DNA of 64,000 bases from NCBI GenBank assembly GCA_036768485.1, contig JAVLUZ010000271.1, positions 3,516,309 through 3,580,308 on the forward strand, read 5' to 3'. The translations under genes and the position numbers were made by a program. The notes under the pieces were generated by a model. It was not told the origin of the DNA. It saw only the letters and a program-made list of their open reading frames with translations, and made no database searches. This DNA comes from Mermis nigrescens (lineage: Eukaryota; Nematoda; Enoplea; Mermithida; Mermithidae). Positions 44,893 to 55,599 of the stretch are shown piece after piece (positions within the stretch are counted from its first letter, which is position 1; each line of letters starts with the position of its first letter).

Positions 44893-46644
44893 CACAAAGG
44901 GTGGTGAGGGTTATTTATTACCCTTGCTGAGGGGTCCACAGACAAGTGCTGTCCGGCGATTTTGAGCTGACGGAACGTTTTTTTATCATTTTTGAGGACA
45001 AAAGCAGTAGTTAAAGTGAATACTATTTTGTGCTTTAAGCGCCCAAAATTGATCAATTTCTATGTTTTCAGTGTTAAATGCGATATAATGCAGTCAAAAT
45101 GGGCTAAAACTGCTTTAAAATGGGATGTTACCTCGAAAAAGTGTTTCATAGGCTATTTTGACCATTTTCGTCATTTGAATAGGAACTCTAAATTTACTGC
45201 TTTGGATTTGGGGGGTTTTACCCCCCTACCGACCGCGTGTGCATGTGTATCTATGCGTAAGCCCGTAGTTATATGAATAAGGGCCTTTAGATATTATTGC
45301 ACAGGTTGGCCGATTTCTTTCAACATTTATGGTTTTTTACTTTGAGGCTGTGTAAAAGTTGCTATTTTAATACAGAAGTAGTGCTAATTTCATACTGAAA
45401 AATCAAGATAATTTCGATTACTAGTCAAAGATTGTGCTTTAGATTATGGAGAAAATCACACGAGTATTTGTCATTAGCTATTATTTTTATAATGTATTAT
45501 TATTTTCTTCTTATTCATCCTTTCTTTAGTTTAAAATTTCAGAGTTGGTCTCGCAGAGCGAAACTTGAAAACAAATTTTCACCTAAGTTTGGGAAAGCTC
45601 AAAGTCTTATTTACTACTACACAATACATAATACATATGTATAAATCTGAAAACTATTCGCGGTAATCGTGTGTGGGAGATCCATGGTGTTCATAAAAGT
45701 CACAATATAACTAAGTGGTTCTAAATAGCAATAAACAATCTAACATGACTGGAATTTCAAGTTTTTTGGCCTTTAGAATACGTATTTCATTTAAATCCTT
45801 GAAACATAACTCGAATTTATCACATTGTATGAAAATTAACTCGTCATTCATTAGTATTGCGTCCTGCGAAGCATCATAGAGCCTTAATAGGACTACTTTA
45901 TTAATTGTTAACCAATCAAGTATTAAATAATCTCAACAGATTACTTCACATCTGTTCATTCAAGGAAATTATTATTTTACGCATTGGAAACATCAATTAT
46001 AATTTTCTTCTTAGTTCCTAGATGAATAATACGCAATATGCCTTTGATTGAAGTTTCATATATCATGAGCTTTTGTTATTGTGAAAAATAAGTCATTTGT
46101 GACGTCGATTACTGCGTTTTTGTCGTGTAGTTTTGTAAGAGTTCTAGACAGTCATAAAATTATTATGTTTTTGTACAAAATATGTGAGAAAAACCGCAGC
46201 TGATCGATCGAGACTCATTGATTCGTTTTTATCAGCGACACGCTGGTATTTTATATAGCTATTTAGCTGCTAAAAAAAGAGTAATTTTGTTAGAATCTAC
46301 ACCTCGTAATGGCTAGACGAATTGAATATAGAAGCGATAGATGATGTAAGGTGACACTATAGCGATGATCGCAGCGGTGGCATAATCGAATTTTTGCTCT
46401 TTTTTGTAAACAGGAAGCGCTCATTTAAAGAATATTTTTAAATATGTTCTCAGTATTATCCGAATTGAATAAAAAATCTGTTCTTCTGTTCAAGAGTCTT
46501 TCCATAGCCTACCTTCGCTATTTTTGAATCGATTTTATGTTTTGCTCTATACGCTTCTTTCGATAGCAAGATTAAAACTTCGGAAAAAAATCACAAATGG
46601 TTCACTGTAGAAGATTGAATATGTTCGTGTAATGCGCCTGCATG
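44893..46644. other. Long stretch without recognised genes
   Basis: 44893-45250 is a G-run repeat ('gggtggtgagggttatt', 'gtccggcgattttgagc') related to a block inside families B and C. 45251-46644 is AT-rich. A good acceptor-like tract 'ctcttttttgtaaacag' ends near 46412, but the following frames close quickly. It is likely intron of the ALMS-type gene. Confidence 0.4.
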
Positions 46645-46805
46645 CAAGGCACGTATCTCTGGGGGTTCGTACCCCCAAAATTCCAGAAAAATTGAAAAAA
46701 TAGGACTGTTAAAACGTCATTTTGTGCTATTTTTGACCTTTTTGGGTCAAGTCCCCCAAAAATTGGTGTTGGTTCCCCAAAATAGGACGGCCAGCTACGT
46801 GCCTG
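46645..46805. mobile_element. GGCACGTATCTC-ended MITE (family K, copy 1)
   Basis: CAAGGCACGTATCTCTGGGG to CCAGCTACGTGCCTG; imperfect flanks CTGCATG/ATACATG. Interior 'aaaataggac', 'tttgtgctatttttg'. Same family at 47878 and 50090. Confidence 0.7.
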
Positions 46806-47344
46806 ATACATGCACCTTATGCAGTGTCCTGGAAAGGGTTAAACTGAGTTTCCTTACGATGGTAAACGAATATGATGTGTTACTGCGTGTCAAATTTTCA
46901 TTCAACAAACCATCTTCATTGCAATCAAGTTCTAAGATCTTACCTATCTGAATCTGGTATAGCGCTGACTTTTTCATGTCTTTATTTGGCACCCGATCAT
47001 TGTAGAAGTAAAATGTGTTCTGTCCAAAAATAGCCAGAGCAGGTATCGTTCTCGAAAGTCTTGGCAGGAGCATACCCCCTTATACCCCCTTAAAATTCTG
47101 AATAATGCTAGTTGGAGATAGCAGGCAGGCTGGTTAAAGCATTAGCGTATGTGTTCTTAAGTTCGAGGGTGCGGTTTATTGAGGACGACTGCTGACTCTC
47201 GCGAAAAGCTGCTGAACCCAGCTGATTTTTCTGTTTTACAGAAAACCTAAGAAAGCATGTTGTTCTAAAGGTTTCTAGGGTAATTTTTTCACCGTAGAGT
47301 CAATTTTTCTCGCGGTTTGCGTCAATTGGTCATTTTTGATCATA

Positions 47345-47664
47345 CAGGGTGGCCATAAAAAAGGCCACATTCTGATTTGATAGGTCATAACTTTGACTGA
47401 AGTGAACATAAAAGCCTAGGACCAGCTGAATTAGATAGACAAACATGCCTTTATGGCAGGACCAAAGACGCTATAGGTAAGTAGGGTGTAAACAAATCGT
47501 AGCGGTGTCCGAGCTATTGAGATATGGCCAAAATTTTTTACACGGCTATGAAAAAAGACACTTCTATCTATCTAATGAAGCCGGTCCTGGAGTTTCTTGC
47601 CCACATCAGCCGAAGTTATGACCTCTTAAATCGGAATGTAGCCTTTGTTATGGGCCACCCTGTA
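47345..47664. mobile_element. Mariner-like MITE with ACAGGGTGGCC ends
   Basis: TACAGGGTGGCCATAA at the left and TTATGGGCCACCCTGTA at the right, with TA targets at both edges and long inverted arms ('ggtcataactttgactga' against 'tcagccgaagttatgacc'). 320 bp, no coding. ACAGGGTGGCC ends are typical of mariner-type elements. Confidence 0.8.
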
Positions 47665-47877
47665 TATATCGTTCAACTTTATTAAACCTTTTAAAAAATT
47701 TATCGTTTTATGTTGTAGCAGAAAGGAATATCTTCAAAAATATCGTAAAGTTGTGTTTTTGACGCGTGAACAGCGTTTTTAGCCCTAAAAGTGCTCGTAA
47801 GAATGTTTTTGGGGATGAGATGATCCATTTAATTTCCATGCTGTATGTATGTATATATATATGTTTGGGTTTATGCT

Positions 47878-48049
47878 CAGGCACGTAGCTGGCCGTCCTA
47901 TTTTGGGGGACCAACACCAATTTTGGGGGGGACTGAGCCCAAAAAGGCCAAAAATAGCACAAAATAACGTTTGAAGAGTCCTATTTTCCCGATTTTTCTG
48001 AATTTTGGGGGGTCAGACACCCCCCCATTCCCCCAGAGATACGTGCCTG
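47878..48049. mobile_element. GGCACGTATCTC-ended MITE (family K, copy 2)
   Basis: CAGGCACGTAGCTGG to AGATACGTGCCTG, flanks TTTATGCT and TTTATGCA (7/8). Opposite orientation to copy 1. 47705-47850 is a family M fragment. Confidence 0.8.
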
Positions 48050-48219
48050 TTTATGCACCGCATAATATGTCTATAGCCGGTACTAACTCGCGTGATTACG
48101 AATAAATCATTATTTCTACACTAATTTTTTTGCACCGCGTGCGTGCTTCTTCGCCTCTAATTAACCGATGTGACGTCAGAAAAATTGTGAAAAAATGCTA
48201 ATTGGTACGTCTTGAACAG

Positions 48220-48349
48220 GAAGCAGTGGACAAACAGCGGAAAAAGGACGCATTGCTCCAGCGATGCGAAGAAAGAATGCAAAAAATAAACGATACGAAC
48301 GACGTGCGGCAAATGTTGGCGCAAAAATCAGCGCGATTTAGCGGCTCAG
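48220..48349 (+). CDS. Probable internal exon, charged coiled-coil segment before the ALMS motif end
   Basis: The acceptor cttgaacag|GAA and donor CTCAG|GTTTTG bound 130 bp that encode EAVDKQRKKDALLQRCEERM, then QKINDTNDVRQMLAQKSARF. The frame is closed upstream by a TAA at 48199, and the open frame runs on to a TGA at 48393 if the donor is not used. The composition (Lys/Arg/Glu/Gln, helical) and the RQMLAQKSAR stretch resemble the part of the ALMS motif just before the LPEV block. The acceptor's pyrimidine tract is weak. This exon ends in phase 1, while the next recognised exon needs phase 2, so an exon between them or another donor must exist. Confidence 0.5.
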
Positions 48350-49134
48350 GTTTTGATCGGGCAATTGAGTCTCAAAGAGGCAGGGGCGGCTTTTGAATCG
48401 TTGCCCGATCCGCCACGTGCATTTCCAATGAAAGAAATTTTCAGCGCTTCCAAGAGGCAAGAATAATTCGATTTGTTCAGATTATGAAAATATAGGAAGT
48501 GAACAGTTTATCCTTCGGAATATCGTATGGCATAAGATATGGCAAGCAAATGTAATATAACATGGTATGTCATATTAAAATAAGTCGATTTACATAGGAG
48601 GAATCCGGCAGAACAATCAATTAAATAAGTCTGTAAAACACATGTGATACGTTACTTTTTTATTTAAATTTCTTTCGCAAATCTAAAATTTTAATTCCAT
48701 CTGGAAGTTTTGTGAATTATTTATCAATATTTTGCAAATTTATTGCAAATTTTTGCGCGAATTGTGGCCATAAATTTTGGAAATATAATACTCTTTCGCC
48801 TTTTTCCTGAAAATTTCTGACATTTATACATTTTTTTGAAAGTAACTTTATTGCAACAGCGAAAATACGTCATCAGAAACTTTAACGAAGAGGAAAATGT
48901 ACAGTCGCGGAAAATGTAGAATACAGAATTAAAAGACATTAAAGAAATAATACAAATACAGCTCGTACCAAGAAGAAACATTGCTGTGTAAGTCTATAAA
49001 GGCATTGCTCTTACTTATGACTAAGGTTTATTCTCCATGCTAATTTTCAATTTTCTAATTTTAGCCTAAACTTGTTATTTACTCGCTTCGTTATATTCGA
49101 CTCGACATCACTTATGGTTTTAGGGACCTGAGTA
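48350..49134. other. Unassigned, probably intronic
   Basis: AT-rich, no recognised repeat or gene. An 85-codon minus frame at 48724-48981 has no domain. Confidence 0.4.
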
Positions 49135-49379
49135 CATAGGTGGGCAACATCAAAATTCTGGGGGATCGCACGATTTTTTAAAAGTAAAAAAATGGCCTTA
49201 AAAATTGGTATGGCGAGAAAATTCCGTTTTTCAACGTTTATCATCAAGCACTATCCGTTGACATCAAAAAAATCGCGAAAAAAAACAAAAAAATATTGAA
49301 AATTGAATTCTGGGGCCATTTTGGTTTCTGGCGGGTATTAAGCTTCGGAGGTATACTCCCCCACGTCCACTGTGCTTGG
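49135..49379 (-). mobile_element. Family A MITE (reverse)
   Basis: CATAGGTGGGCAACATC at the left, core AAGCACTATCCGTTGACATC, eroded right end near 'cacgtccactgtgcttggg'. 49390-49720 is a family M-like repeat; 49721-50089 is unassigned. Confidence 0.7.
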
Positions 49380-50089
49380 GTTTATCCTTGCAAATATTTT
49401 TTCATCGCCTGAATTTTGATTTTATAAAAATCTCTAAAATTGCGCTTTTAGCGATTTTTTCGGCTCTAAAAGTGCCAACTCTTTTGCGCTTTGCGCCGAA
49501 TATCCATTTCTTGACTATTTCGTTCAATTTCATTGAATTTTGTGTTGAAAATGTTTGAAAATATTTTCATCGTTTTTAAAGAAAGAGAATTTCAGAAACG
49601 TCGAGAAATTGTTTTTTTTGACCCCTTCTTATTTTTGTAGCCCGAAAAGGTACTAAATGAAAAATTTTCTTGTTCATTTAAACCCGCTACCTCGAAATTA
49701 CCTATGCTGCACATGTATGTTCGGCACTCACTGATGCGGAAATTCCAGATATTGCTAAGAATTTGGGAGGAAATTGATGTCGCTTTGCCGTCCTCCACTT
49801 TTTCAAATTAAATTTAGCTTATTTTTTTGGTTTTCGGAGAAACTTCTGTGTAGTCTTAGAAAGACTTAACTTTTTTTATAGCTTTTATGCTTTAGAGCAT
49901 AAAAAACAATGAATCAGTGTCATTCACTTGTTAAGCTATCATTTTAAAACTTTCAAAAAAATCGGTAAGTTAGCTGAAAGCAAAATAAAGCGCCGAGAAA
50001 TTTCAATCGCTGAGATTTTTGAAAAAATTTCCCAGTCAAAATCGATCATAGCGTTATCATTTTTATTGTTCTGATAATACGACAAAATC

Positions 50090-50259
50090 CAGGCACGTAT
50101 CTCTGGGGGGAATGGGCGGGTTGTGGACCCCTAGAATTCAGAACAATTGGAAATAGGACTTTTTACCCGTTATTTTGTGCTATATTTTGGCTTTTTTGGG
50201 CTTAGTCCCCCAAAATTAGTGTATTCCCCCCAAAATAGGACGGCTATCTACGTGCCGTT
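50090..50259. mobile_element. GGCACGTATCTC-ended MITE (family K, copy 3)
   Basis: CAGGCACGTATCTCTGGGGG to ATCTACGTGCC, flanked by GACAAAATC and GACAAATC. Confidence 0.75.
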
Positions 50260-50270
50260 GACAAATCCTA

Positions 50271-51386
50271 ATTTGGGCGTGTTGGGGGGGGGTTGGGGGT
50301 ATGCACTAGAGCTGTGCCGGGGGCCAGGCCCCGGCGCGCGGGGATAGGCCCCGGCCCAGGCAGGGCCAATGTTAGAGTTGATTATAATGTAGAAAATTGA
50401 TAATGTTTGGGCAGATTTACCTTCAAACTCAATTTCAAGCAAACCACAGATCTTGCTAATTCAAATCTTTATTTCACTATGTCAGATTGGTGCAAATTTC
50501 TAGTTAATAATCAAAATTGACATATTTTAAATTGCAATTCATATAGACGAGCATTTCCAGCTTGCTTGGTAGCAGACAGCTACATACGTCTATCAGAACA
50601 AATAGAATAATAAGCCTAAAAAAGTGCAAAGTAAAGCACATTGAAAAACGCATCCAAGTCAGAGGAGTTAAATCCATACATGGGCAGCTCAAAAATTCTA
50701 GGGGGTCCAAAATTTTTCAAAGTCAAAAAGTGCCTGATAATATATGATAGAGCGAAAAAACACCGTTTTCTCGCGTTTCTCAATGAGAGCTATCTATTAG
50801 CACCAAAATACCGCAGAAAAACAAAAAAAAATTCTGAAAATCTATTTCTGGGGGGTCTAGCGGATTTTTTTTGGGGGGGAGAATGTGAATTCTTGGGGGT
50901 CTAGATCCCCCGATGCCCATGTTCTGTTATATCTTGTAATCCCAACAAATATTAACGCTTGACGTGCATATCTACAAACAAGAATATATGCATAGGTACA
51001 TATAAGGGGTAGGGCAGGGTCGTACTATGAGCATGGTAAAGCACGCTATTATTGGCCCCGGCCAGGCCCGCCCCGGCCCCGGCGCACCGGCCCCGGCACC
51101 GGGGCCTAGGCCCCGGCCCCGGCCCCGGCAAAAAGGCGGCCCCGGCACAGCTCTAGGTATGCACCCCCCGAGAAACCAAAAAACCAAAATACCCCCACCC
51201 AGAATTCAATTTTTGTAATTTTTTTGGTTTTTTTCGCAATTTTTTAATGCCGATGGATAGTGCTCAATGAGAAACGTTGAAAAATTGTGTTTTTTTAGCT
51301 ATACCACCATTTTTAAGGCCATTTTTTGACTTTTTAAAAATCTTGCACACCTTCCTCGAATTTTGGTGCTGCACCACGTATGGCAT
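50271..51386 (+). mobile_element. Family A MITE interrupted by a GGCCCC-rich element
   Basis: The left piece (TTTGGGCGTGTTGGGGGG to GGTATGCA) and the right piece (from 51156, GGTATGCACCCCCCG, to GCACCACGTATG) rejoin into one family A copy. AAATCCTA flanks the whole (50263-50270 and from 51387). Confidence 0.8.
50306..51155. mobile_element. GGCCCCGG-rich hAT-like element (family F)
   Basis: CTAGAGCTGTGCCGGGGGCC to GGCCCCGGCACAGCTCTA, with GGTATGCA duplicated exactly at 50298-50305 and 51156-51163. GC-rich hexamer arrays inside both ends, AT-rich 600-bp interior with no transposase. 50690-50920 contains a family A-like G-run block. Confidence 0.85.
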
Positions 51387-51646
51387 AAATCCTACATTCC
51401 TGAATTTACTTCTCTCATCTTTTGTCATCTTTGTTCGACTTGTAGTCGGGAATGTAGATATTTTCGAATTATTGATGAAAAGTCTAGCATTTTCTTCGAT
51501 GCAGTATAAAAAATTAGTTATTTTGTGGTTAATTATCGATGAAAACGTACGAGTTTTGTCCCCGAAAATTGAAAAAAACGGATAAAAATTAATAAATAAT
51601 AGTGATTTTTAAATAAATTAAAGAGCTAATACGTACTTTTTTGTAG

Positions 51647-51755
51647 GAAATTCGAAATGTTACCCGAAGTTCAGCAGCGACGCGAAAAATTAATCCGGGA
51701 ATTTGAATTATGCACCAATCGCATCCGGGCTAAATTGTTTACGCAAGTAAAATGA
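51647..51755 (+). CDS. Terminal exon with the C-terminal part of an ALMS motif
   Basis: The acceptor ttttttgtag|G at 51646 opens a frame reading KFEMLPEVQQRREKLIREFE, then LCTNRIRAKLFTQVK and TGA. The blocks LPEVQ.RRE and NR(I/L)RAKLF are the signature of the end of the ALMS motif, shared by ALMS1, CEP295 and C10orf90-type proteins, which act at centrosomes and ciliary bases. In those proteins the block is at or near the C-terminus, as here. An AATAAA lies 50 bp after the stop, so this looks like the true gene end. It needs two bases from the previous exon. Its partner is most likely the 48220 segment and, further up, the 512-residue frame. The identity of the block is recalled and not searched. 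Confidence 0.6.
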
Positions 51756-51804
51756 TCCATTTTTACAGCTAATTCAGATTAACATAAATTTATAATGCCT
51801 GATA

Positions 51805-51810
51805 AATAAA
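51805..51810 (+). promoter_or_regulatory. Polyadenylation signal AATAAA
   Basis: Canonical AATAAA 50 bp after the stop codon of the ALMS-motif exon, followed by a T-rich and GT-containing stretch ('ttgtttttaaagtttgtg'). Confidence 0.6.
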
Positions 51811-51915
51811 TTGTTTTTAAAGTTTGTGATTTGTATTCATTTTTGCCAGATGATTCATTCAATTTTTTGATCATCTTGAGCAGGGGCGGAATTCAACGGG
51901 GGGGGGGGTCCGCCC

Positions 51916-52215
51916 CATACCTGGGCGTGGGGGTTTGGGTGGTATGCACCTCCTAAAAACCAAAATACTCCGTAGAAACTCTAAATTCCCCACAGAAACC
52001 AAAATACCCCCAAAAACCTAAATACCCTCCCTCCTCCTAGAATTCAATTTTTGAAATTATTTTGTTTTTTTTTCGCAATTTTTTGATGCCAATGGATAGT
52101 GCTCGATGAGCAACGTTGAAAAATGGTGTTTTTTCGCCCTACGACCATTTTTTGAGGCCATTTTTCAACTTTTGAAAAATCTTGCATCCCAGAATTTAGG
52201 TGTCGCCCACCTATG
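51916..52215 (+). mobile_element. Family A MITE
   Basis: CATACCTGGGCGTGGG to CGCCCACCTATG, with the core GATGCCAATGGATAGTGCTC. Flanks GTCCGCCC and GTCCAAAG match in only four bases. Confidence 0.75.
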
Positions 52216-52774
52216 GTCCAAAGATAGTTGGTGAGCTAAAGAATGGAAAAGTAATTTTTAATAATATTTGGCCGTCACTGATCATAATTTCTCAAATTTT
52301 TCCGGCGCTTTGCGCCGAATAATACCTATTAATGACCCTTATTCACTTTGCTGGCTACCTGGAAGTCATTTTTTCGCTCATGGAATAGGTTTTAAGCAAT
52401 TTCAACAGGAGAAACAGTTATTTCGGCATAGATTTCTTCTCATTTTTAAGCATACCTTCTAACATTTTCGGCGTTTTACGTCAAAATACAGGAAATCGAG
52501 AGGTAAATCTTGCTTCTTAACATCCTTCCGCCTGATTTTCTCAAATTTTTTGGCGCTCCACGCCGGATTTTCTTAAAGTCAAAAGAAATTTAATGATTTT
52601 TCGCACAAAATAGTCTAAAATTTTAAAAATTTAAAAAAAAATGTTGCGTCAAAAGTGATTTTAAATAAAAATTGACAATGCAAAACGCCGAAATAACGCT
52701 ATTTTTGTACTGAAGATGGGCGTAGTTTTGGACCCATTTTCGACTCTTTTTGAAAATCTGGGTTACCTACCGCT

Positions 52775-53024
52775 CACACGTTGAGCGTGGGGAGGGGGTT
52801 ATGCACCCCCAGAAGTCCCTATACCCGCCCAGAAACCAAAATACACCCCAGGATTTAATTTTTGAAATTTTTCTGTTTTTTCGCAATTTTTTGATGCTAA
52901 TGGATAGTGTTCGATGAGAACCGCTGGAAAATGGTGTGTTTTTCGCAATACCACCATTTTTAAGACCATGTTTTGACCTTTGAAAAATCTTGCACCCCCA
53001 GAATTTTGGTGCTTCTCACCTATG
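52775..53024 (+). mobile_element. Family A MITE
   Basis: CACACGTTGAGCGTGGGG to TCTCACCTATG, flanks CTACCGCT and GTACCGCC (6/8). Confidence 0.75.
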
Positions 53025-53060
53025 GTACCGCCTCTAAGAAAATTCTTAGAATCGTCACTG

Positions 53061-53448
53061 ATCATAAGCTTTATTCACTCATCCGCACAACCTAAATTCT
53101 TAGTTTTTGGAAAGGCGGAAAAAGGGATATTTCAGAGAGAATGTGGAAAAAAGAAAAATAAATAAATAAATGTAAATAAATAGAAAAAGGAAGAAAGGGG
53201 TAGAAGGGATGCATGCTAATAGTATGAATGAAACAAAAAGGCGCGAGAAATAGCACAAGTTTAACTGAAAAAAATTATATTATGAGAAATTATGTGTTTT
53301 ACGAGGCGAAACGTGAAGAAGTAAGCAATATTATGTACAGAAAAATTCACAGAAAAAACATGTAAAAATCGTATAAACAGGCGAGGTCATCAGAGAGGAA
53401 CTAGGTGGCTAAAGTTCCGTGCCATTAATCCTCTGACTATCACCGCAA
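53061..53448. other. Unassigned stretch
   Basis: Purine-rich 'aaaaaagaaaaataaataaataaatg' tract (last bases omitted) near 53150-53200; no gene. Confidence 0.4.
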
Positions 53449-53702
53449 CCTAGCGGCACCAAAGTTCTGGAGGAGGGGTGCAAGATTTTTTCTAAGGTCA
53501 AAAAAAGGCCTTAAAAATGGTGGTATGGCGAAAAAACACAATTTTTCATTGTTTCTCATCGAGCTCTATCCATTGGCATCAAAAAATTGCGAAAAAACAA
53601 AAAAATGTTCAAAAATTGAATTCTGGGGGGTATTTTGGTTTCTGGGTGATTTTTGATTTCTGGGGGTGCATACCCTCCAAACCTGCTCCACGCGCAGGTA
53701 TG
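53449..53702 (-). mobile_element. Family A MITE (reverse), eroded left end
   Basis: 'cctagcggcaccaaagttc' at the left, core AGCTCTATCCATTGGCATC, ends CGCGCAGGTATG. The left terminus has lost the TGGGC. Confidence 0.7.
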
Positions 53703-53736
53703 AGCGGCACCAGTTTAGGCTAGCGTAGCGACTAGA

Positions 53737-54105
53737 CATGCACAGCATGGGAATTCTGAGGCAGGGTGAAATTTAAAAGTACCTTTTTAGGGGTCAAAAA
53801 TGGTGGATACGCGACAAAAAACATCGTTTTTCGTCATTTCTGACGATGCTCTATATTTCTAGAGCTATAAAAACTTGAAAAAAATTCGAACAAAGTGAAC
53901 TAAATATAGTCAAAAAATGAGTAATAAAATTTGACTCTTTAGATCAAAGAGATAGCTAAAAACGTTGAAAACAGCACTTTTCCTACGAATTTTTCGGAAA
54001 TTTTTGAAACTTAGAAAATCGCGACATTCTGGTGGGGTGGATGATGAAAAATTTCTAAAGGGGTGATAACTTGCGGGGACTCCTCCCCCAGATCATGTAT
54101 GACTA
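53737..54105 (+). repeat. Dispersed repeat, family M
   Basis: AGACATGCACAGCATGGGAA to CCCAGATCATGTATG, collinear with 2585-2965 ('gatacgcgacaaaaaacatc', 'catttctgacgatgctc'). Confidence 0.55.
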
Positions 54106-54235
54106 CTTTTTTTCAAATATGGAGTAAGGTTGAAGCTAAAAGCGTATATATGCAAGTATTATATTAATTTAAAACGGAAAATAAAAAAGTAGAAAAAATG
54201 TAAGCTAATAAGTTGTATTTTTCTGGGGTGTCCAC

Positions 54236-54478
54236 CATACCTGGGCGTGGGAGGTTTAGGGAGTATGCATTTCCAGAAGCCAAAACATCCCCCAGAATTC
54301 AATTTTTGAAATTTTTTCTGTCTTTTCCTTAATTTTTTGATGCCAATAGATTGTGCTCGATGAGAAACGTTGAAAAATGGTGTTTTTTTCGCCCTTGCAA
54401 CTATTTTAAGGCCATTTTTGACCTTTTGAAAAAAATCTTGCTCCTTCCCCCGCAGGGCTTTGTTGCCGCCCACCCATG
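54236..54478 (+). mobile_element. Family A MITE
   Basis: CATACCTGGGCGTGGG to GCCCACCCATG with GTGTCCAC duplicated exactly at 54228-54235 and 54479-54486. Confidence 0.9.
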
Positions 54479-54789
54479 GTGTCCACGGACCCAGTAAATC
54501 CCCGGCTTGCATTTGATGTAGGCTCTGATTTGGAAAGGCGGACTTATTTGATTTATTGCCAAACATGATCTTTGGGGTTGGGGAAATTTCACGCCTCCTC
54601 TGATAGTTTTTCACTCCCCGGAATTTTTGATTTTTCAAAAAAATCGAAGAAAGGCATCGTTTTAATCATTTTTAGTGATATTTTCACTCGAAAGTGTCAA
54701 GTTTTTGGCCTTTAGCGTCATATTATTACTGATTTTTTACTTTATTTCGTCGATTTTTTTCGCATTTTTCGAAATTTTTTCTAATATTT

Positions 54790-54914
54790 TATGTTTTAGA
54801 AAGAGAAACGTCCAAAAATTGTGTTTTTTCGCCATACCACCATTTTTAAGGTAATCTTTTGACCTCTAAAAAATCTTGCATCCCCCCCTAGAATTTTCTT
54901 GCTGCCCACGTATG
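54790..54914 (+). mobile_element. Right half of a family A MITE
   Basis: Starts inside the element ('gtccaaaaattgtgttttttc', first bases omitted) and ends CTTGCTGCCCACGTATG. The left part is replaced by unrelated repeat (54590-54780). Confidence 0.65.
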
Positions 54915-55000
54915 ATACCTATTATCGTTTTTGAGCCCAAAATATGCACTTTGGAAATATTTTGGGTTCAACCCACAGAACCAAAATTCTCATCTGTGCT

Positions 55001-55599
55001 CGGTGGCGGATCTAGGATCTTCTTAAGAGGGGGGCGGTATCTCAACTTTTCCAAAAATTATCAAAAATAGGTCCAAACGCGCGAAATAGCGTTTTTTCGG
55101 TGTTTTTACATTGTATACTTTTACATAAAATCACTTTTGACGCAATTTTTTGTATAAAAATTTTAAAATTTTCGACAAATGTGTGCGAAAAAATCATTAA
55201 ATTTCTTGAACTTTAACATAAATCTGGCGCGAAGCGCCGGAAAATTTGTGAAATTAAGGCGGATAGACGTCTAGAAGCATGATTTACTGCTTGATTTGCT
55301 GTATTTAGAGCATTTGATGCGAAACATCGAAATTTTTAATTGAAAATAGAAGAAAACTATGCAAAAATAGCTGTTTCTGCTGTTAAAATTCTTCTAAAAC
55401 CTTCATGAACAGAAAATGGCTCCCAGGTCGCCAAGAAAAGTAAATAAATGTCATTAATAGGTATCATCCGGCGCCGGAAAAATTTGAGAAATTGAGGTCA
55501 CTGACCGCCAAAGATCATTGCAAATTGCATGTCCATTCTTTATCCCGCCAAATATTTTTGGCTAATGGGGCGGCGGCCGCCCCCTTAAATCCGCCCCTG
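55001..55599 (+). mobile_element. CGGTGGCGGATC...GATCCGCC-type hAT-like MITE, intact
   Basis: CGGTGGCGGATCTAGGATC at the left and TTAAATCCGCCCCTG at the right, flanks TCTGTGCT and TTTGTGCT (7/8). 599 bp. Interior has GGCGCGAAGCGCC at about 55225 and matches 40320-40860 and 52225-52757. Confidence 0.8.

Larger units (their letters stand above)
51881..53060 (-). mobile_element. CAGGGGCGGA...GTCACTG hAT-like MITE split by two family A copies
   Basis: The left end is CAGGGGCGGAATTC and the right end is TTAGAATCGTCACTG. Flanks ATCTTGAG and ATCATAAG (6/8). Removing the family A copies at 51916-52215 and 52775-53024 leaves about 600 bp, the length of the intact relative at 55001-55599. The interior has two GGCGC-type hairpins (52305, 52553). 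Confidence 0.7.

Noticed and set aside
54159..54638. 159-codon minus-strand frame
   Set aside because: Mostly antisense family A MITE plus flanks; the same peptide pieces (KTPFFNVSHRA) recur at every family A copy.
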